A DNA stretch of 64,000 nucleotides from Aliterella atlantica CENA595 (GTDB lineage Bacteria; Cyanobacteriota; Cyanobacteriia; Cyanobacteriales; Chroococcidiopsidaceae), in assembly GCF_000952155.1 (NCBI RefSeq), contig NZ_JYON01000009.1, positions 124,001 through 188,000 of the forward strand. The letters are read 5' to 3'. The notes below the pieces were generated by a model. That model saw only the letters and a list, made by a program, of their open reading frames with translations. It had not been told where the DNA came from and ran no database searches. Position 1 is the stretch's first letter, and every line of letters begins with the position of its first letter. The translations under genes were made by a program, and so were the position numbers. This document shows positions 16,162 to 25,775 of the stretch, in pieces.

Positions 16162-18444
16162 CTAAAATTGGATTGGCAACAACAAACCCACACCCACAGC
16201 TAAATCGTTATCTGCCCTTACCCTTAGGGTTTCAAACGGGGAAGAACCTACTCTATTAGTGAGATAGGCTTCTATTTGGGGACTATCAGAAATACCGAAT
16301 AAAGAGGATGGTTGCCAACGCAAACCTATAGTCCAAGGAATAGCATTTTCTAAGTTATTGTCAATAAAGGCATTACCGTCACTGGTGAAATTAATCCCAG
16401 CTTCAGCGATCGCATTTATATCTCTACTCAATGGCACTGAGCCACCTAAATTCAGTCCAGCAATTTGCAAGCCATTACGTTGAATAAATCCTAAAGTTGG
16501 CGTTAACCAAACTGCACTACCGCCCTCAAATTGGTAATGCATGGGAGCAGAAAGGGTAATGATAAATAATTCGCCTGCGCCTTCATTGCTAAAAGCAAAG
16601 CCACCTTTTTCTAAACCTCTTTGCTCAAATTCATTGCGATTGTCATTGATAAGGTTTATCAGTACGTTATTAGAGCGAGCTAAGGTAGCTACACCGCTAA
16701 GAGTAAAAGGGTCGCCGTCTGCTTGGTGCAAAAATCTAACTTTACCGCTAAAGCCAAATTGCGACTCGTCGATGATGCCAGGAACGTAGTCCAGAAAAAT
16801 ACCTAGTTCCAAATCATCTAATAGTCCATAACGAACAGCGCCTAGTAGTCCTTGACTGCCACCTTGCAAATTTAATAATAGTTGTTGGTTAGCAACCGTA
16901 CCGCCGTCTAAAAAGCCAAATCCTGCCACAGTGCTAGGCGGTGGTTGCACAGTTGTGCGGAAGCTTTGAGCGTAGCGACGATTGGCGCTACTAACTCCAG
17001 GCAAAAAGGTCACGCCCAAACCTAAAGAAGTGTAGGCGCGATCGCCAAGTACAGACATCGCTCCTGTATTGCCTAAACTATTGGAAACAAATAAGTCTGT
17101 AGCCAAGCGCGGATTAACTAGGTAGCGCAAGCCAGCATTAAAGGCAACTGTCCGCGCTGGAGAGCCTGTAGCACGGTTGATTGAGTTATTGCCAGTTACA
17201 GGGATAAAAGCATCGCCCCATAATAACAGACGAGGCAGAACTTGATAGCTGATACCGCCCGCTAAACCAAAAGTCGTCCCAAAAGATTCAGAATCGCTTC
17301 TAGGCGGTCTAGTGTAGTAGAGAGCGTGGCTATTAGGGAAAAAAGCAATTTTGGGCGATAAAGTTAGTTGCAAGCGATCGCTAGGTGAAATTGTAAACGG
17401 CAACTCGAAAGAAGTAACTAAGCCGCTATTGCGCCCGCTAGAGGCGATCGCTCCATTTGCCTCTGTAAAACGGTAAGGTCTGCCTTGAACGCCCGCTGAA
17501 ACTGCAACTACACCGCTTAAAGCTTGAGTCCCCGATTCGTTTTGCCAAATTCGGTGTTTGCCTTGTAAGGTAATTTCTTGAAAGAAGTTTGGGCTGGTGT
17601 CGTCGCTATTAATTCTTTTGACATCAAACCGACCTTGACGACCAGGACCAGAGTTATCAACGGTTTGAGCATCAAGTGTTAGCTCTAAATTGTCTGTTAC
17701 TCCCCAAGTGACACCTAGCGTCGGTTGACCTGTTAAACCTGTGTCTGCGGCACTTCCTTCAGGGAAAGATTGACGATAACGTAGATTAACTAATACTTCT
17801 CCTTGGCGCAGTTGTTCTGCTGTGGTTAAGACAGGAGCGCGAGTTTGCAAAGGCGATCGCTGTGCTTGTTCGGGTGGTGGCGTTTGGGCTATTGCCTGAG
17901 AGCTTGCTGTGCTTTGGATTGGTGCAGAACGGGCGATCGCTGAGGCGAGAAAAATTACTTGTTGGCGCGGCGAGGTAGCTGGCAATTCAACGGTGTAATA
18001 TTGTTTATCTTGCTGCCACATCAGCGATGAAACTGGTTTGCCTGCTTGTGGCGTTAACAAATAGCCGCGCAAATTTTTAGCAAGGGTAACTGGTGCAGCT
18101 GCAGCTTGGTGTTTTGCTAGTTCGTTGCCTGCTGCTGGTGAATTTTGGGCTACTACGCTACCGACAAAACAAGCTGCTGTTTGCTGCTGGCATTTAAATA
18201 AATCGAGCCTCAAACCAGTTTTAGAGGTTTGAGGCACAACTTGAATATTTGGGCTGCTGCGATCGCCCAAACGGGCATTTAGCCAATTTTGAGGTGGCAA
18301 ACGCATTGTCAAACCAGGAGGTAGGCTGCGGCTAATTTGTTGTGTAGTATCAGTAGTTGCAGCAGATGCTTTAACTGGACTGTTAAGCATTACTGCAATT
18401 AACGGCAGTAGCAGTAATGCTTGCTGATAATTTCGGTATTTCAC
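16162..18444 (-). CDS. Large predicted outer-membrane beta-barrel protein beside the polysaccharide locus
   Basis: 760 residues. An N-terminal signal peptide (LLLLPLIAVMLNSPVKASA, ~9-28) is followed by a ~180-residue globular region with a predicted disulphide-type Cys pair (CQQQTAAC) and then ~540 residues of alternating polar and hydrophobic strands ending in Phe (VGVGLLLPIQF), the classic outer-membrane barrel C-terminus. The barrel region has two halves separated near residue 505 (FGFLDGGTVANQQ), each reading like transporter or channel strands. The start is GTG. It directly follows the Wzc-like kinase on the minus strand (27 bp), so it probably serves polysaccharide export or anchoring. 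It is not Wza: no Poly_export/SLBB motif is visible. YjbH-like is an alternative I cannot test. Confidence 0.65.
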   Translation of the reverse strand: MKYRNYQQALLLLPLIAVMLNSPVKASAATTDTTQQISRSLPPGLTMRLPPQNWLNARLGDRSSPNIQVVPQTSKTGLRLDLFKCQQQTAACFVGSVVAQNSPAAGNELAKHQAAAAPVTLAKNLRGYLLTPQAGKPVSSLMWQQDKQYYTVELPATSPRQQVIFLASAIARSAPIQSTASSQAIAQTPPPEQAQRSPLQTRAPVLTTAEQLRQGEVLVNLRYRQSFPEGSAADTGLTGQPTLGVTWGVTDNLELTLDAQTVDNSGPGRQGRFDVKRINSDDTSPNFFQEITLQGKHRIWQNESGTQALSGVVAVSAGVQGRPYRFTEANGAIASSGRNSGLVTSFELPFTISPSDRLQLTLSPKIAFFPNSHALYYTRPPRSDSESFGTTFGLAGGISYQVLPRLLLWGDAFIPVTGNNSINRATGSPARTVAFNAGLRYLVNPRLATDLFVSNSLGNTGAMSVLGDRAYTSLGLGVTFLPGVSSANRRYAQSFRTTVQPPPSTVAGFGFLDGGTVANQQLLLNLQGGSQGLLGAVRYGLLDDLELGIFLDYVPGIIDESQFGFSGKVRFLHQADGDPFTLSGVATLARSNNVLINLINDNRNEFEQRGLEKGGFAFSNEGAGELFIITLSAPMHYQFEGGSAVWLTPTLGFIQRNGLQIAGLNLGGSVPLSRDINAIAEAGINFTSDGNAFIDNNLENAIPWTIGLRWQPSSLFGISDSPQIEAYLTNRVGSSPFETLRVRADNDLAVGVGLLLPIQF

Positions 18445-18471
18445 TGTTTGTTAATACACTTGCTTTACAGT

Positions 18472-20745
18472 TCAATTAGAGTTAGCGTGGGGAGTCTTGC
18501 CTTTGTAGTAGTAGTAATTGTAGGCACTACTACTGTGTTTTTTTACGCCATTTACTACTGTCCCTAGAACATTGGCGCGAGAAAGCCTCAATCCATCTAA
18601 TGCTTGTTTGACTACTGAGCGATCGGTTTTAGCTAGGCGGACAACGACCACAATTCCGTCTGTATGTTTGGCAATGATACTGCTGTCAGCAAGACCTAAT
18701 ATCGGCGGCGTATCGTAAACTACCAAATCGAACTCCTGTCGTATTTCTGCCATGATATTCAGCATCTTTTTAGAAGATAGCAGTTTGATTGGGTCGGGCG
18801 GGATTTGACCGGAAGTAATCGCAAACAAGTTATCTGATATGGGCGATCGCTGAATTACTTCGTATATAGGCAAGTTGGTTGAAATGATGTTGCTCAAACC
18901 TTGCTCGTTGGGCAAATTTAAGCGTAAGTGTACTTGAGGTAGGCGCATATCCGCATCGACAATTAGCACTCGCTGACCCATTGATGCTGCAGCTTGTGCC
19001 AATTGTATGGCTACAGTAGATTTACCATCGCCCTTTTCTGCCGAACTCACTACTAAAGAGCGAATTGGCGTATCTGAACCTAGAAAATTGATATTTGTAT
19101 GCAGAGAACGGAATGCTTCTATAAATGGGAAATAAGACTCGTTTTGCTGGCTGTTAATATTGGGCAGTACCAATTTATAGCCGTCTACTTTCTTTTCTAC
19201 CTTGGCTTGTGCTAAAGGTGTCAGTTGTTTGAGTCCTTTGTTGAAGGGAATAGCACCTAAAAGCGGCAACTTTGTTAGCTCTTTGAGGTCTTCAGGTGAA
19301 TGGAATACATTGTCTAACCGTTCTGTTAATAAAGCTGCACCTATACCAGCCATGATGCCTGCAATCGCTCCTAAAATCAAATTGCGTGCGATCTTGGGTG
19401 AAACTGGATCTTCGTCGTCGACTTTGGGCGCGGCGATAATTTGCCAAGGAATTTCATTTTGCGCGTTTTCAATCTGCAATGATTCGCGTTTTTCTAAAAA
19501 TCGGTTCAAGCTTTCAGTTGCTACTTTTAATTCTCTTTGCAAGTCTGTGTACTGACGTGCCAAGGTTGGTAGTTGTTCGATTTGCCTATCTATTTTGTTT
19601 TCTGCTTGGACAATTTGAGCCAAACGCACCTCTAATTTAGAAATGGTAGTTGACAGTTCTACTAATTTATTTCCTAATATCCTTTGCGCTTCTATCCGCA
19701 GTACTGGTAGTAAATTTTCTCGTTTCTGACGTAGCGCAATCATAGTCGGGCTGTCGTCTTGAAATCGAGTTGAGTCTGCGCCAATTTGGCTTTCGATATC
19801 GCGCAACTGTCCTACTAATTTTTGATAAACAGGAGCTTCTTTTAAAGCTTGAGGTGTATCTGTTCGCTCTTGCGAACTTGTTGCCGTGTAAAATTCTGGA
19901 CTATCAGCTAGTGCTGCGCCAGATTGAGTTTGAAAATTTGCGTACAGGGCGCGAGTTTCTGCTAATTCTTTGGCTGTATCTAAGCGTTGCAGTTCAATTT
20001 CATCTACTTGCTTTGCTAGTTGCTCTGCTTTAACTTCTGGGTCGATAAAATTGTATTGTTGTCTAAATACTTGTAATTCTCTTTGCAAGCTATTGACACG
20101 ACTTCTCATTTCTGGCAACTGAGCATCAACAAATTGGATGCCTTGACGCAAAGTAGTTTGTCGCTCTGCCAAGCTATACTTTAAATACTCTTTAGCTAGC
20201 TGCTCTAAGACAAATTGAATTTGCTCTGGTTGCGTAGCTCGATAGCTGACTTCTAAAATTTTTGTAGCTTCAAAACGCTCAATTGCTAAATCTTCCAACA
20301 TTGATTTGTAGTCAATATCTGGATAGCGCTGGGCTAATCTAGCAATAATTGGCTCCATTAATTCAGGGCTGATCAACACTTGAACTTGGGTATCGTAGTC
20401 TAAGCCCTGTTGCTGCAAGTTGATGTTACTGATCCCAGGAATTTGCGTTAGTTCGTCTAGTTTGTTTTCTGTAGTTACCGGTTCAACTAGAAGTTTGAAA
20501 GTACCTTCGTATTTAGGTTCCCGCGATAATGTCCAACAACCAATACCTACAGCGATGGCGATCGCTACACTGCCTATTGTGATTGCTCGCCGACGCATTA
20601 CTGTCAAAAGCGATCGCAAGTCTAAATCGTTGTCAGAGCGATCGCTATTGTTGGCTAAGGAGTTTGAATAGATAGGTAATGATGGCTGGAGGTGCTTGCC
20701 ATTTTTCTCAAAGGCTAAATGCTGAGTTTTTTGTTGCTCTTCCAT
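18472..20745 (-). CDS. Polysaccharide co-polymerase with BY-kinase domain (Wzc-like tyrosine autokinase)
   Basis: 757 residues in the fused Wzz plus kinase layout. The Wzz domain has a first membrane helix at ~55-73, a long periplasmic coiled-coil region (~190-430, many Leu/Glu/Gln) and a second helix at ~455-475. The cytoplasmic kinase has Walker A AEKGDGKSTVAIQLA, Walker A' VLIVDADMRLP and Walker B LVVYDTPPILGLADSS. The C-terminus has a tyrosine cluster, AYNYYYYKG, the autophosphorylation tail of this family. Wzc controls chain length and export of Wzy-type polymers by phosphorylation cycles. It lies between a GT4 gene and the barrel protein, all on the minus strand. No Wza or cognate Wzb phosphatase is seen in the window. 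Confidence 0.92.
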   Translation of the reverse strand: MEEQQKTQHLAFEKNGKHLQPSLPIYSNSLANNSDRSDNDLDLRSLLTVMRRRAITIGSVAIAIAVGIGCWTLSREPKYEGTFKLLVEPVTTENKLDELTQIPGISNINLQQQGLDYDTQVQVLISPELMEPIIARLAQRYPDIDYKSMLEDLAIERFEATKILEVSYRATQPEQIQFVLEQLAKEYLKYSLAERQTTLRQGIQFVDAQLPEMRSRVNSLQRELQVFRQQYNFIDPEVKAEQLAKQVDEIELQRLDTAKELAETRALYANFQTQSGAALADSPEFYTATSSQERTDTPQALKEAPVYQKLVGQLRDIESQIGADSTRFQDDSPTMIALRQKRENLLPVLRIEAQRILGNKLVELSTTISKLEVRLAQIVQAENKIDRQIEQLPTLARQYTDLQRELKVATESLNRFLEKRESLQIENAQNEIPWQIIAAPKVDDEDPVSPKIARNLILGAIAGIMAGIGAALLTERLDNVFHSPEDLKELTKLPLLGAIPFNKGLKQLTPLAQAKVEKKVDGYKLVLPNINSQQNESYFPFIEAFRSLHTNINFLGSDTPIRSLVVSSAEKGDGKSTVAIQLAQAAASMGQRVLIVDADMRLPQVHLRLNLPNEQGLSNIISTNLPIYEVIQRSPISDNLFAITSGQIPPDPIKLLSSKKMLNIMAEIRQEFDLVVYDTPPILGLADSSIIAKHTDGIVVVVRLAKTDRSVVKQALDGLRLSRANVLGTVVNGVKKHSSSAYNYYYYKGKTPHANSN

Positions 20746-20816
20746 AATTTAGCTGCCAATCGGCAATCTGGTGCAGGACAATAACTTAGTCATATTTACT
20801 CACAAGCTTCGCTCGT

Positions 20817-22193
20817 TTAGCGTTTAATTTTTTCTTTTTTAACTGTTTGAGAAATAGATTTAAACAATTTGGGCAAAATAGGTTTTTGGGGTTTGACTGC
20901 GGCTTGACGCAATAGTTTAGAATATTGCCGAGCAATAATTTCGGGGGTAAAGTTCCTTTCTAAGTATTGTCGTCCTGAGTTACCCATTTTGGCTGCTAGT
21001 TGTGCATTATTAGCTAAATGGCGAATGAACTGGGCTAACTGCGTTCCATCTCCATGATTGAAGGTATCGCCACACCCTGCTTCTGCAAGTAGCGATCGCA
21101 AGTACGAATGCTCCTCGCAAATTGCTGCTACTGGACGACCTGCGGCTAAAGTACCATAAAGTTTGCTGGGCGCAACTAATCCCTCCATACCCTCGTTGAT
21201 GCTAACTAGAGATAAGTCACAAGCTGTAAGCGAGTAGGGTAAAACTTCCTTTTCCTGGTAGGGCAGAAACCTGCAGTTATGTAAATTTAGGCGATCTACT
21301 TGTTGCAGGCAACTTTTATGTTTTGCGCCACCGCCAATAAATATAAATTGAATTGGCTCGTTTTGTAGTTGTGCTGCGGCTGCTAATATTGTGTCTGCTT
21401 CATGGCAGCGCCCCATATTACCTGAGTAAAGCACTGTAAATTTATTTACTAAGTCGTGCTTTTGAGCAAACCAGTTATCTTGTTTGGCGATTGGTACGAT
21501 CCAATCTGGATTAGCCCAATTGTGAATTACAGTAATTTTTTGAGCTATTTCTGGGCATTTGGCTTGTACTCGTTCTTTCATTGTCGAGCTTAAGACTACG
21601 ACACTTTGGGCTTTGCGCCAAATCTTTTTATTTAGCCAATCCCAGCTTTTGACTAGCAAGTTTTGCGGTGAAACTACTTTCAACTCCACTGCTACATCTG
21701 GATACAAGTCATAAATCAAACAAACGTAGGGCGTACCGAAGCAACGATTAGCTAAGTAGCCAAGGATTTGCAAGAAAGGTGGTGCAGTTGTCAGCAGCAA
21801 GATATCGCCACGACTTGCTGATTTTAATAAATGCAACCCAGAACGCAGACAAAATAACAGTCCGTTGATTGCTTTGCCTCTAATCCGGGCATTCCATAAC
21901 TTAGCTGTGCGCGATCGCCTAATATGTAATTTATCTGCACATTCTTTTAAAGGAGCGGATGCTTTTTCAAAAGCGTACCCAGGCTGTCCGGTAAATACTT
22001 GTACCTCTATGCCTAACTTAGCTAATTCTATAGCTAGCTCTTCAACTAATTGACCTGTAGCTGCATAATCTGGAGGATAAAACTGTGTGAAAACAGACAA
22101 CTTTAAACAACTATGTAGTTTTGTTTGATTATCTTTTTTTCCCAATGGTTTTAATTTGACTTGAGCAGGTTTTGACCAATATTTATCTAACAT
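20817..22193 (-). CDS. Glycosyltransferase family 4 (WbuB/GT4-like)
   Basis: About 458 residues from the chosen start. The GT-B N-domain begins at LKLSVFTQFYPPDYAATGQ and includes LVEELAIELAKLGIEVQVFTGQ; the C-domain has VLYSGNMGRCHEAD and the family EGLVAPSKLYGTLAAGRPV nucleotide-sugar-binding region with an E-x7-E-like site. It would transfer a sugar from NDP-sugar to a growing lipid-linked oligosaccharide. The frame is open to a TTG at 22301, but an ATG at 22193 preceded by AGGAAGC is the better start and the domain itself begins later. It starts after a 591-bp gap, so with Wzc and the barrel gene it may form a separate transcription unit from the genes upstream. Confidence 0.88.
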   Translation of the reverse strand: MLDKYWSKPAQVKLKPLGKKDNQTKLHSCLKLSVFTQFYPPDYAATGQLVEELAIELAKLGIEVQVFTGQPGYAFEKASAPLKECADKLHIRRSRTAKLWNARIRGKAINGLLFCLRSGLHLLKSASRGDILLLTTAPPFLQILGYLANRCFGTPYVCLIYDLYPDVAVELKVVSPQNLLVKSWDWLNKKIWRKAQSVVVLSSTMKERVQAKCPEIAQKITVIHNWANPDWIVPIAKQDNWFAQKHDLVNKFTVLYSGNMGRCHEADTILAAAAQLQNEPIQFIFIGGGAKHKSCLQQVDRLNLHNCRFLPYQEKEVLPYSLTACDLSLVSINEGMEGLVAPSKLYGTLAAGRPVAAICEEHSYLRSLLAEAGCGDTFNHGDGTQLAQFIRHLANNAQLAAKMGNSGRQYLERNFTPEIIARQYSKLLRQAAVKPQKPILPKLFKSISQTVKKEKIKR

Positions 22194-22784
22194 CCCTAGC
22201 TTCCTAGCTTTAAACTTGGGTCTAACAAACACTTGCGTCGTTCGCCAAAAATTGCTACTACTCGTTGCCGTTTTTACGTGTATTTTGAGGTTTTTGGGCA
22301 AATCGAGCAGCTTATCTGAGTTACTGATGCAAATTGTTTGGTCATAGAAAAATTAAAATTTATTAAAAATTATGAGCTTAAGTCTTTAAGCTCAAATGCA
22401 AGTATCTGCGGATACAGATGTTTGATGGTAGACACTCAAAACAAAATTACACCAGGAATGTAGCTTGGTTTATTTAAGCTTACAAGTGTAATTTTACGGA
22501 AGCAAAAATAAAAGTATATACTATTTGTAGGAGTAGTAGTACGGTAAATCAAATTAGCACATTGCAATTTTATTAGCAACAAATGCAACAAATTGTTATT
22601 GACTCTTAGCTCAAAATCAACTAAGTTACTACTTGTTATTTAGTCTCAATATTTAAAAAATTTATATATAATAATTAGCCTAAATTTAATGTATAAAATT
22701 ACACAGGCTATATTTTAAAAATCTTTTAAATGCGCGAGCAATCCCAGTGTATAAAAAGTAATTATTAAATAGTTGGAAATATAG
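22194..22784. promoter_or_regulatory. AT-rich intergenic region between wcaF and the GT4/wzc unit
   Basis: No gene is evident in the ~483 bp between 22302 and 22784, plus a 108-bp stretch that extends the GT4 frame but probably is not translated. It is very AT-rich, lacks GCGATCGC and holds one clear hairpin (listed separately). It is the likely site of promoter elements for the GT4-wzc-barrel unit on the minus strand. No motif is strong enough to name. Confidence 0.4.
22355..22393 (-). terminator. Candidate intrinsic terminator of the wcaF-gmd transcript
   Basis: GAGCTTAA (22374-22381) and TTAAGCTC (22386-22393) form a perfect 8-bp stem with a 4-nt GTCT loop. On the minus strand the stem is followed by ATAATTTTTAATAAATTTT. 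This would end transcripts coming from wcaF and precede a promoter for the GT4 gene. The stem is AT-rich, so strength is uncertain. Confidence 0.45.
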
Positions 22785-23324
22785 TTAAATAATCCGCTGT
22801 TTGAGCGGTTGGGCAGGGTTGCCAGTATAAATAGTCATAGCTTGGAGCGATCGCCCTGTAACGCTACCTAATCCTAGAACTGCACCTTTGCCAATAGTAA
22901 CTCCAGGTCCAACAACGGCACGAGCGGCAATCCAACAACCTTGTTCAATTTCAATCGGGGCAGTAATTAGCTGAAAATCTGGATGGCTCCAGTTGTGATT
23001 TCCAGTACACAAATAAACATCTTGAGATATACAAACATGACTAGCAATCTTAATTGCAGCAAGATTATCTAACCAAGCATTTTCGCCAATCCAAACATAA
23101 TCGCCAACGCTCAACCGCCAAGGAAATTTTACCCTTACTCCTGGCTTGATCCGTACGTGCTGTCCAACTTCAGCACCAAAAGAGCGTAAAAGCCATACTT
23201 TCAATCTAGAAAAGGGCAGCCAATAACTGCAAAATAATGGCTGTCCGACAAAATACCAAAGTAGCTGCTGCCATAAAGTAGCACCAGGGGTATAGCTACC
23301 TAGGGTGTAATTATCTAAACGCAT
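22785..23324 (-). CDS. wcaF: WcaF-like polysaccharide O-acetyltransferase (LbH hexapeptide family)
   Basis: 179 residues. The body has left-handed beta-helix repeats (VRIKPGVRVKFPWRLSVGDY, then WIGENAWLDNLAAIKI) and the CysE/LacA/WcaF acetyltransferase signature around TGNHNWSHPDF, whose His is catalytic, and VVGPGVTIGKGAVLGLGSV. Closely resembles colanic-acid WcaF, which O-acetylates a sugar of the repeat unit using acetyl-CoA. The first ~20 residues (YTPGATLWQQLLWYFVG) are the membrane-proximal segment seen in WcaF-type proteins. The start overlaps the end of gmd by 10 bp, indicating coupled translation. High confidence in the family, moderate for the exact acceptor sugar. Confidence 0.88.
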   Translation of the reverse strand: MRLDNYTLGSYTPGATLWQQLLWYFVGQPLFCSYWLPFSRLKVWLLRSFGAEVGQHVRIKPGVRVKFPWRLSVGDYVWIGENAWLDNLAAIKIASHVCISQDVYLCTGNHNWSHPDFQLITAPIEIEQGCWIAARAVVGPGVTIGKGAVLGLGSVTGRSLQAMTIYTGNPAQPLKQRII

Positions 23325-24301
23325 GGAGTTGTATTTGTACGCTCCAACTCGGCTTGTTTAGCTTGTACCATCATTTCTACTACATCTTTAAGCTTATGGC
23401 GTGCTTGCCATCCTAACTTTTCTTTAGCTTTGGTAGGATTAGCTCTACCTACTGCAATATCTGTAGGGCGCAGCAAACTCGCATCGCTAACTACGTGTTC
23501 GCGCCAGTCCAAACCTAAGCAAGCAAAAGCTGTAGCAATAAAGTCTGATAGTGGATGACTTTCACCTGTAGCGATCGCATAATCGTCAGGTTGCTCTTGC
23601 TGCAACATCAAATACATAGCTTCCACATAATCAGCAGCCCAGCCCCAATCGCGCACAACAGAAATATTTCCTAAATGCAATTGTTCTTGGCTCCCGCGAG
23701 CAATGCGACACGCCGCAGCAATAATTTTTTGAGTGACGAAACGTTCTGGGCGCAACGGAGACTCGTGGTTGTAGAGGATGCCAGAACAAGCAAATAAGCC
23801 GTAAGCTTCGCGGTAGTTAGCTACTTGCCAAAATGCTGCTGCTTTGGCTACAGCGTACGGACTGCGGGGGCGAAAAGGAGTAGTTTCATCTGCTGGCTGT
23901 TGGCTGCAATCACCAAAGCACTCGCTAGAGCCTGCATTGTAGAGTTTGATTGGTTCGCCCATGAAGCGAATCGCCTCTAGTAAGTTAAGCGTACCTACTG
24001 AAATACTTTCGAGAGTTTCTACAGGTTGCTCGAAGGAAAGACCGACAGAACTTTGTCCGGCTAGATTGTAAACTTCGTCTGGCTGAATTTTTGCTAACAC
24101 TTGTAAGACGCTGCGAAAGTCGTTCAAGGAGGCTGATTCTAACTTTAAGCGATCGCGAATGCCCAAACGCACGAGATTGGAAAATGAGGAGATTTGAGCA
24201 TCGCGGGAAGTACCGCAGACGGTGTACCCTTTATCGAGGAGTAATTGAGCTAGATATGCTCCATCTTGACCTGATACTCCACAAATTAACGCTTTTTTCA
24301 A
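23315..24301 (-). CDS. gmd: GDP-mannose 4,6-dehydratase (Gmd-like)
   Basis: 328 residues of extended SDR. Seen: GVSGQDGAYLAQLLLDKGY (the Gmd Rossmann start, ~8), DEVYNLAGQSSV (~74), YNAGSSECFG (~120), SPYAVAKAA with the catalytic Tyr/Lys (~147), and ILYNHESPLRPERFVTQK. It converts GDP-mannose to GDP-4-keto-6-deoxymannose for fucose- or rhamnose-type sugars. It is shorter than canonical Gmd (about 350-370) and has SPLRPERF where the canonical form has SPRRGETF, so it belongs to a divergent branch. The start is a TTG with AAGGAT upstream. No Fcl or Rmd to complete the pathway is in the window, so the second step must lie elsewhere or this enzyme is bifunctional. Confidence 0.88.
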   Translation of the reverse strand: MKKALICGVSGQDGAYLAQLLLDKGYTVCGTSRDAQISSFSNLVRLGIRDRLKLESASLNDFRSVLQVLAKIQPDEVYNLAGQSSVGLSFEQPVETLESISVGTLNLLEAIRFMGEPIKLYNAGSSECFGDCSQQPADETTPFRPRSPYAVAKAAAFWQVANYREAYGLFACSGILYNHESPLRPERFVTQKIIAAACRIARGSQEQLHLGNISVVRDWGWAADYVEAMYLMLQQEQPDDYAIATGESHPLSDFIATAFACLGLDWREHVVSDASLLRPTDIAVGRANPTKAKEKLGWQARHKLKDVVEMMVQAKQAELERTNTTPCV

Positions 24302-24365
24302 GGGTGTTATCCTTTTTAACTGATTGCAGCAAAATAATTAAGATGATAATAAGCTATATTCTGCA

Positions 24366-24935
24366 TTAAATACTAGGATGCAGGCTAGCGCCAGTACGTC
24401 TTGTAAGCACCCAAAGTAAGGCTCGGCAAACATCGCGCAGTAGGTGCAACCGAGATTCTACAGGTTTATTAGTAGGCATGGCTACAGGAGTAAAGGCAAT
24501 CCCTTGACTGCCAAGGACGAAGGTTGCGATCGCTTTTGCGCGGCGCATATGGTAGTCAGCAGTAACTACATATATATGATGAAATTTGTGCTGTTTAAAA
24601 TCAGCAACTAATGAAGTAAAGTTAGTTACAGTATCAATTGCCCGCCGATCTATATGAACTCGTGTCGGCGCAATCTGCTGAAAAGCCCGCCGCGTTGCCT
24701 CTAAATTAGCGCCAGAAGAAATCCAAATGTCTAAGGATGGATGCATTTGGGCAAAGCGAGCGGTAAATATTTCCCGATCTATATCGCCGCCCAAAGTAAG
24801 AATAGCTTGAGGGGCGGGCGCAATCTGTTTGGCGATCGCCATGCGGAGCGGAATACAGCTTAATATGACGACAATTAGTCCAACAAGTGCTAAACAGCTA
24901 AATTGATGTCTCCTATATTTGCGATTGAGTGTCAT
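24366..24935 (-). CDS. YdcF/ElyC-like DUF218 envelope protein
   Basis: 189 residues with an N-terminal membrane helix (~13-33) followed by a DUF218 domain: AILTLGGDIDREIFTARFAQ, WISSGANLEATRRAF, AIDTVTNFTSL and VVTADYHMRRA. The family includes SanA, YdcF and ElyC, which act in envelope homeostasis and precursor metabolism. It sits within the polysaccharide gene run, between a GT2 gene and gmd, so a role in envelope polysaccharide handling is possible. No reaction can be stated for this member. Confidence 0.75.
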   Translation of the reverse strand: MTLNRKYRRHQFSCLALVGLIVVILSCIPLRMAIAKQIAPAPQAILTLGGDIDREIFTARFAQMHPSLDIWISSGANLEATRRAFQQIAPTRVHIDRRAIDTVTNFTSLVADFKQHKFHHIYVVTADYHMRRAKAIATFVLGSQGIAFTPVAMPTNKPVESRLHLLRDVCRALLWVLTRRTGASLHPSI

Positions 24936-24978
24936 CAGTTTTTTGCGCTAATTTAGTTAATGTCGAGCATTCGTCTGT

Positions 24979-25755
24979 CTAGTTTTGGTTATGCAGTAAC
25001 TTTTCCATTTCTATTAAGCGGATTGATAGTAAAGTTTCTGCTAGCATCCGCTCGAATGCATAATACCAGCCAGCCCAACCATCTAGGATGCCTTGTTTTA
25101 AAATTAGGCAATAAAACAATATTGCTAATGGCGCAATAATTTTTTGCTTGCGGATGCGATCGCTAAAGCTAAGTTGGCTATTTGGAGTTGTGAGAATCTT
25201 TTTTGATTCTATTATCATATATTTATTTTGAGCATTCAGCCAACGATCTAACGATTTGCGATCGTCGTGATATATATAGGATGCAAGAGCGCTTGAATAT
25301 CCGTTGATACTTACTCTATGAGCGTGTCCGTCTTCTTGATAATAAGCTTTATCTTTGCGATACAACACTTGCCTAGCTGGGTACAAAGTTCCGCGTAATG
25401 CTTTACCAAAAACGCAATATTTAAAGTTAACAGAATAGCTGTCTGCGTCTGGTTCTGGGGGTAATAATTTAATTTCTGCAATTAATTCATCGCTTAAAAT
25501 ATAGTCTGCATCTAATGATAGTACCCATTGAGATTGAATTTTTTCTAAACCATAATTGCATTGAGCAGCGAAGGATTCAAACTTATGCTCGAATACTTCT
25601 ACTTGAGGATAGGATTGGAGAATTTCTACAGTTTTATCGGTACTGTAGCTGTCAATTACTACAATTTTTTGCGCCCATGTTAAATGTTGCAGAGTGCGGT
25701 CAATATTAGGCGCTTCGTTGAACGTTAAAATTAGTGGGGTTATTTTCTCAATCAT
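24979..25755 (-). CDS. Glycosyltransferase family 2 (WaaE/KdtX-like)
   Basis: 258 residues with a GT-A fold. The N-terminus reads ITPLILTFNEAPNIDRTLQHL, then KIVVIDSYSTDKTVEIL, then LSLDADYILSDEL with the DxD-type site. The length and N-terminal pattern match the WaaE/KdtX branch rather than long processive GT2s. Two weak hydrophobic stretches near residues 205-240 (IIAPLAILFYCLILKQ) suggest membrane association. Part of the minus-strand polysaccharide run; donor and acceptor unknown. Confidence 0.85.
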   Translation of the reverse strand: MIEKITPLILTFNEAPNIDRTLQHLTWAQKIVVIDSYSTDKTVEILQSYPQVEVFEHKFESFAAQCNYGLEKIQSQWVLSLDADYILSDELIAEIKLLPPEPDADSYSVNFKYCVFGKALRGTLYPARQVLYRKDKAYYQEDGHAHRVSINGYSSALASYIYHDDRKSLDRWLNAQNKYMIIESKKILTTPNSQLSFSDRIRKQKIIAPLAILFYCLILKQGILDGWAGWYYAFERMLAETLLSIRLIEMEKLLHNQN

Positions 25756-25775
25756 TGCTCTATGCTGCTAAATAT

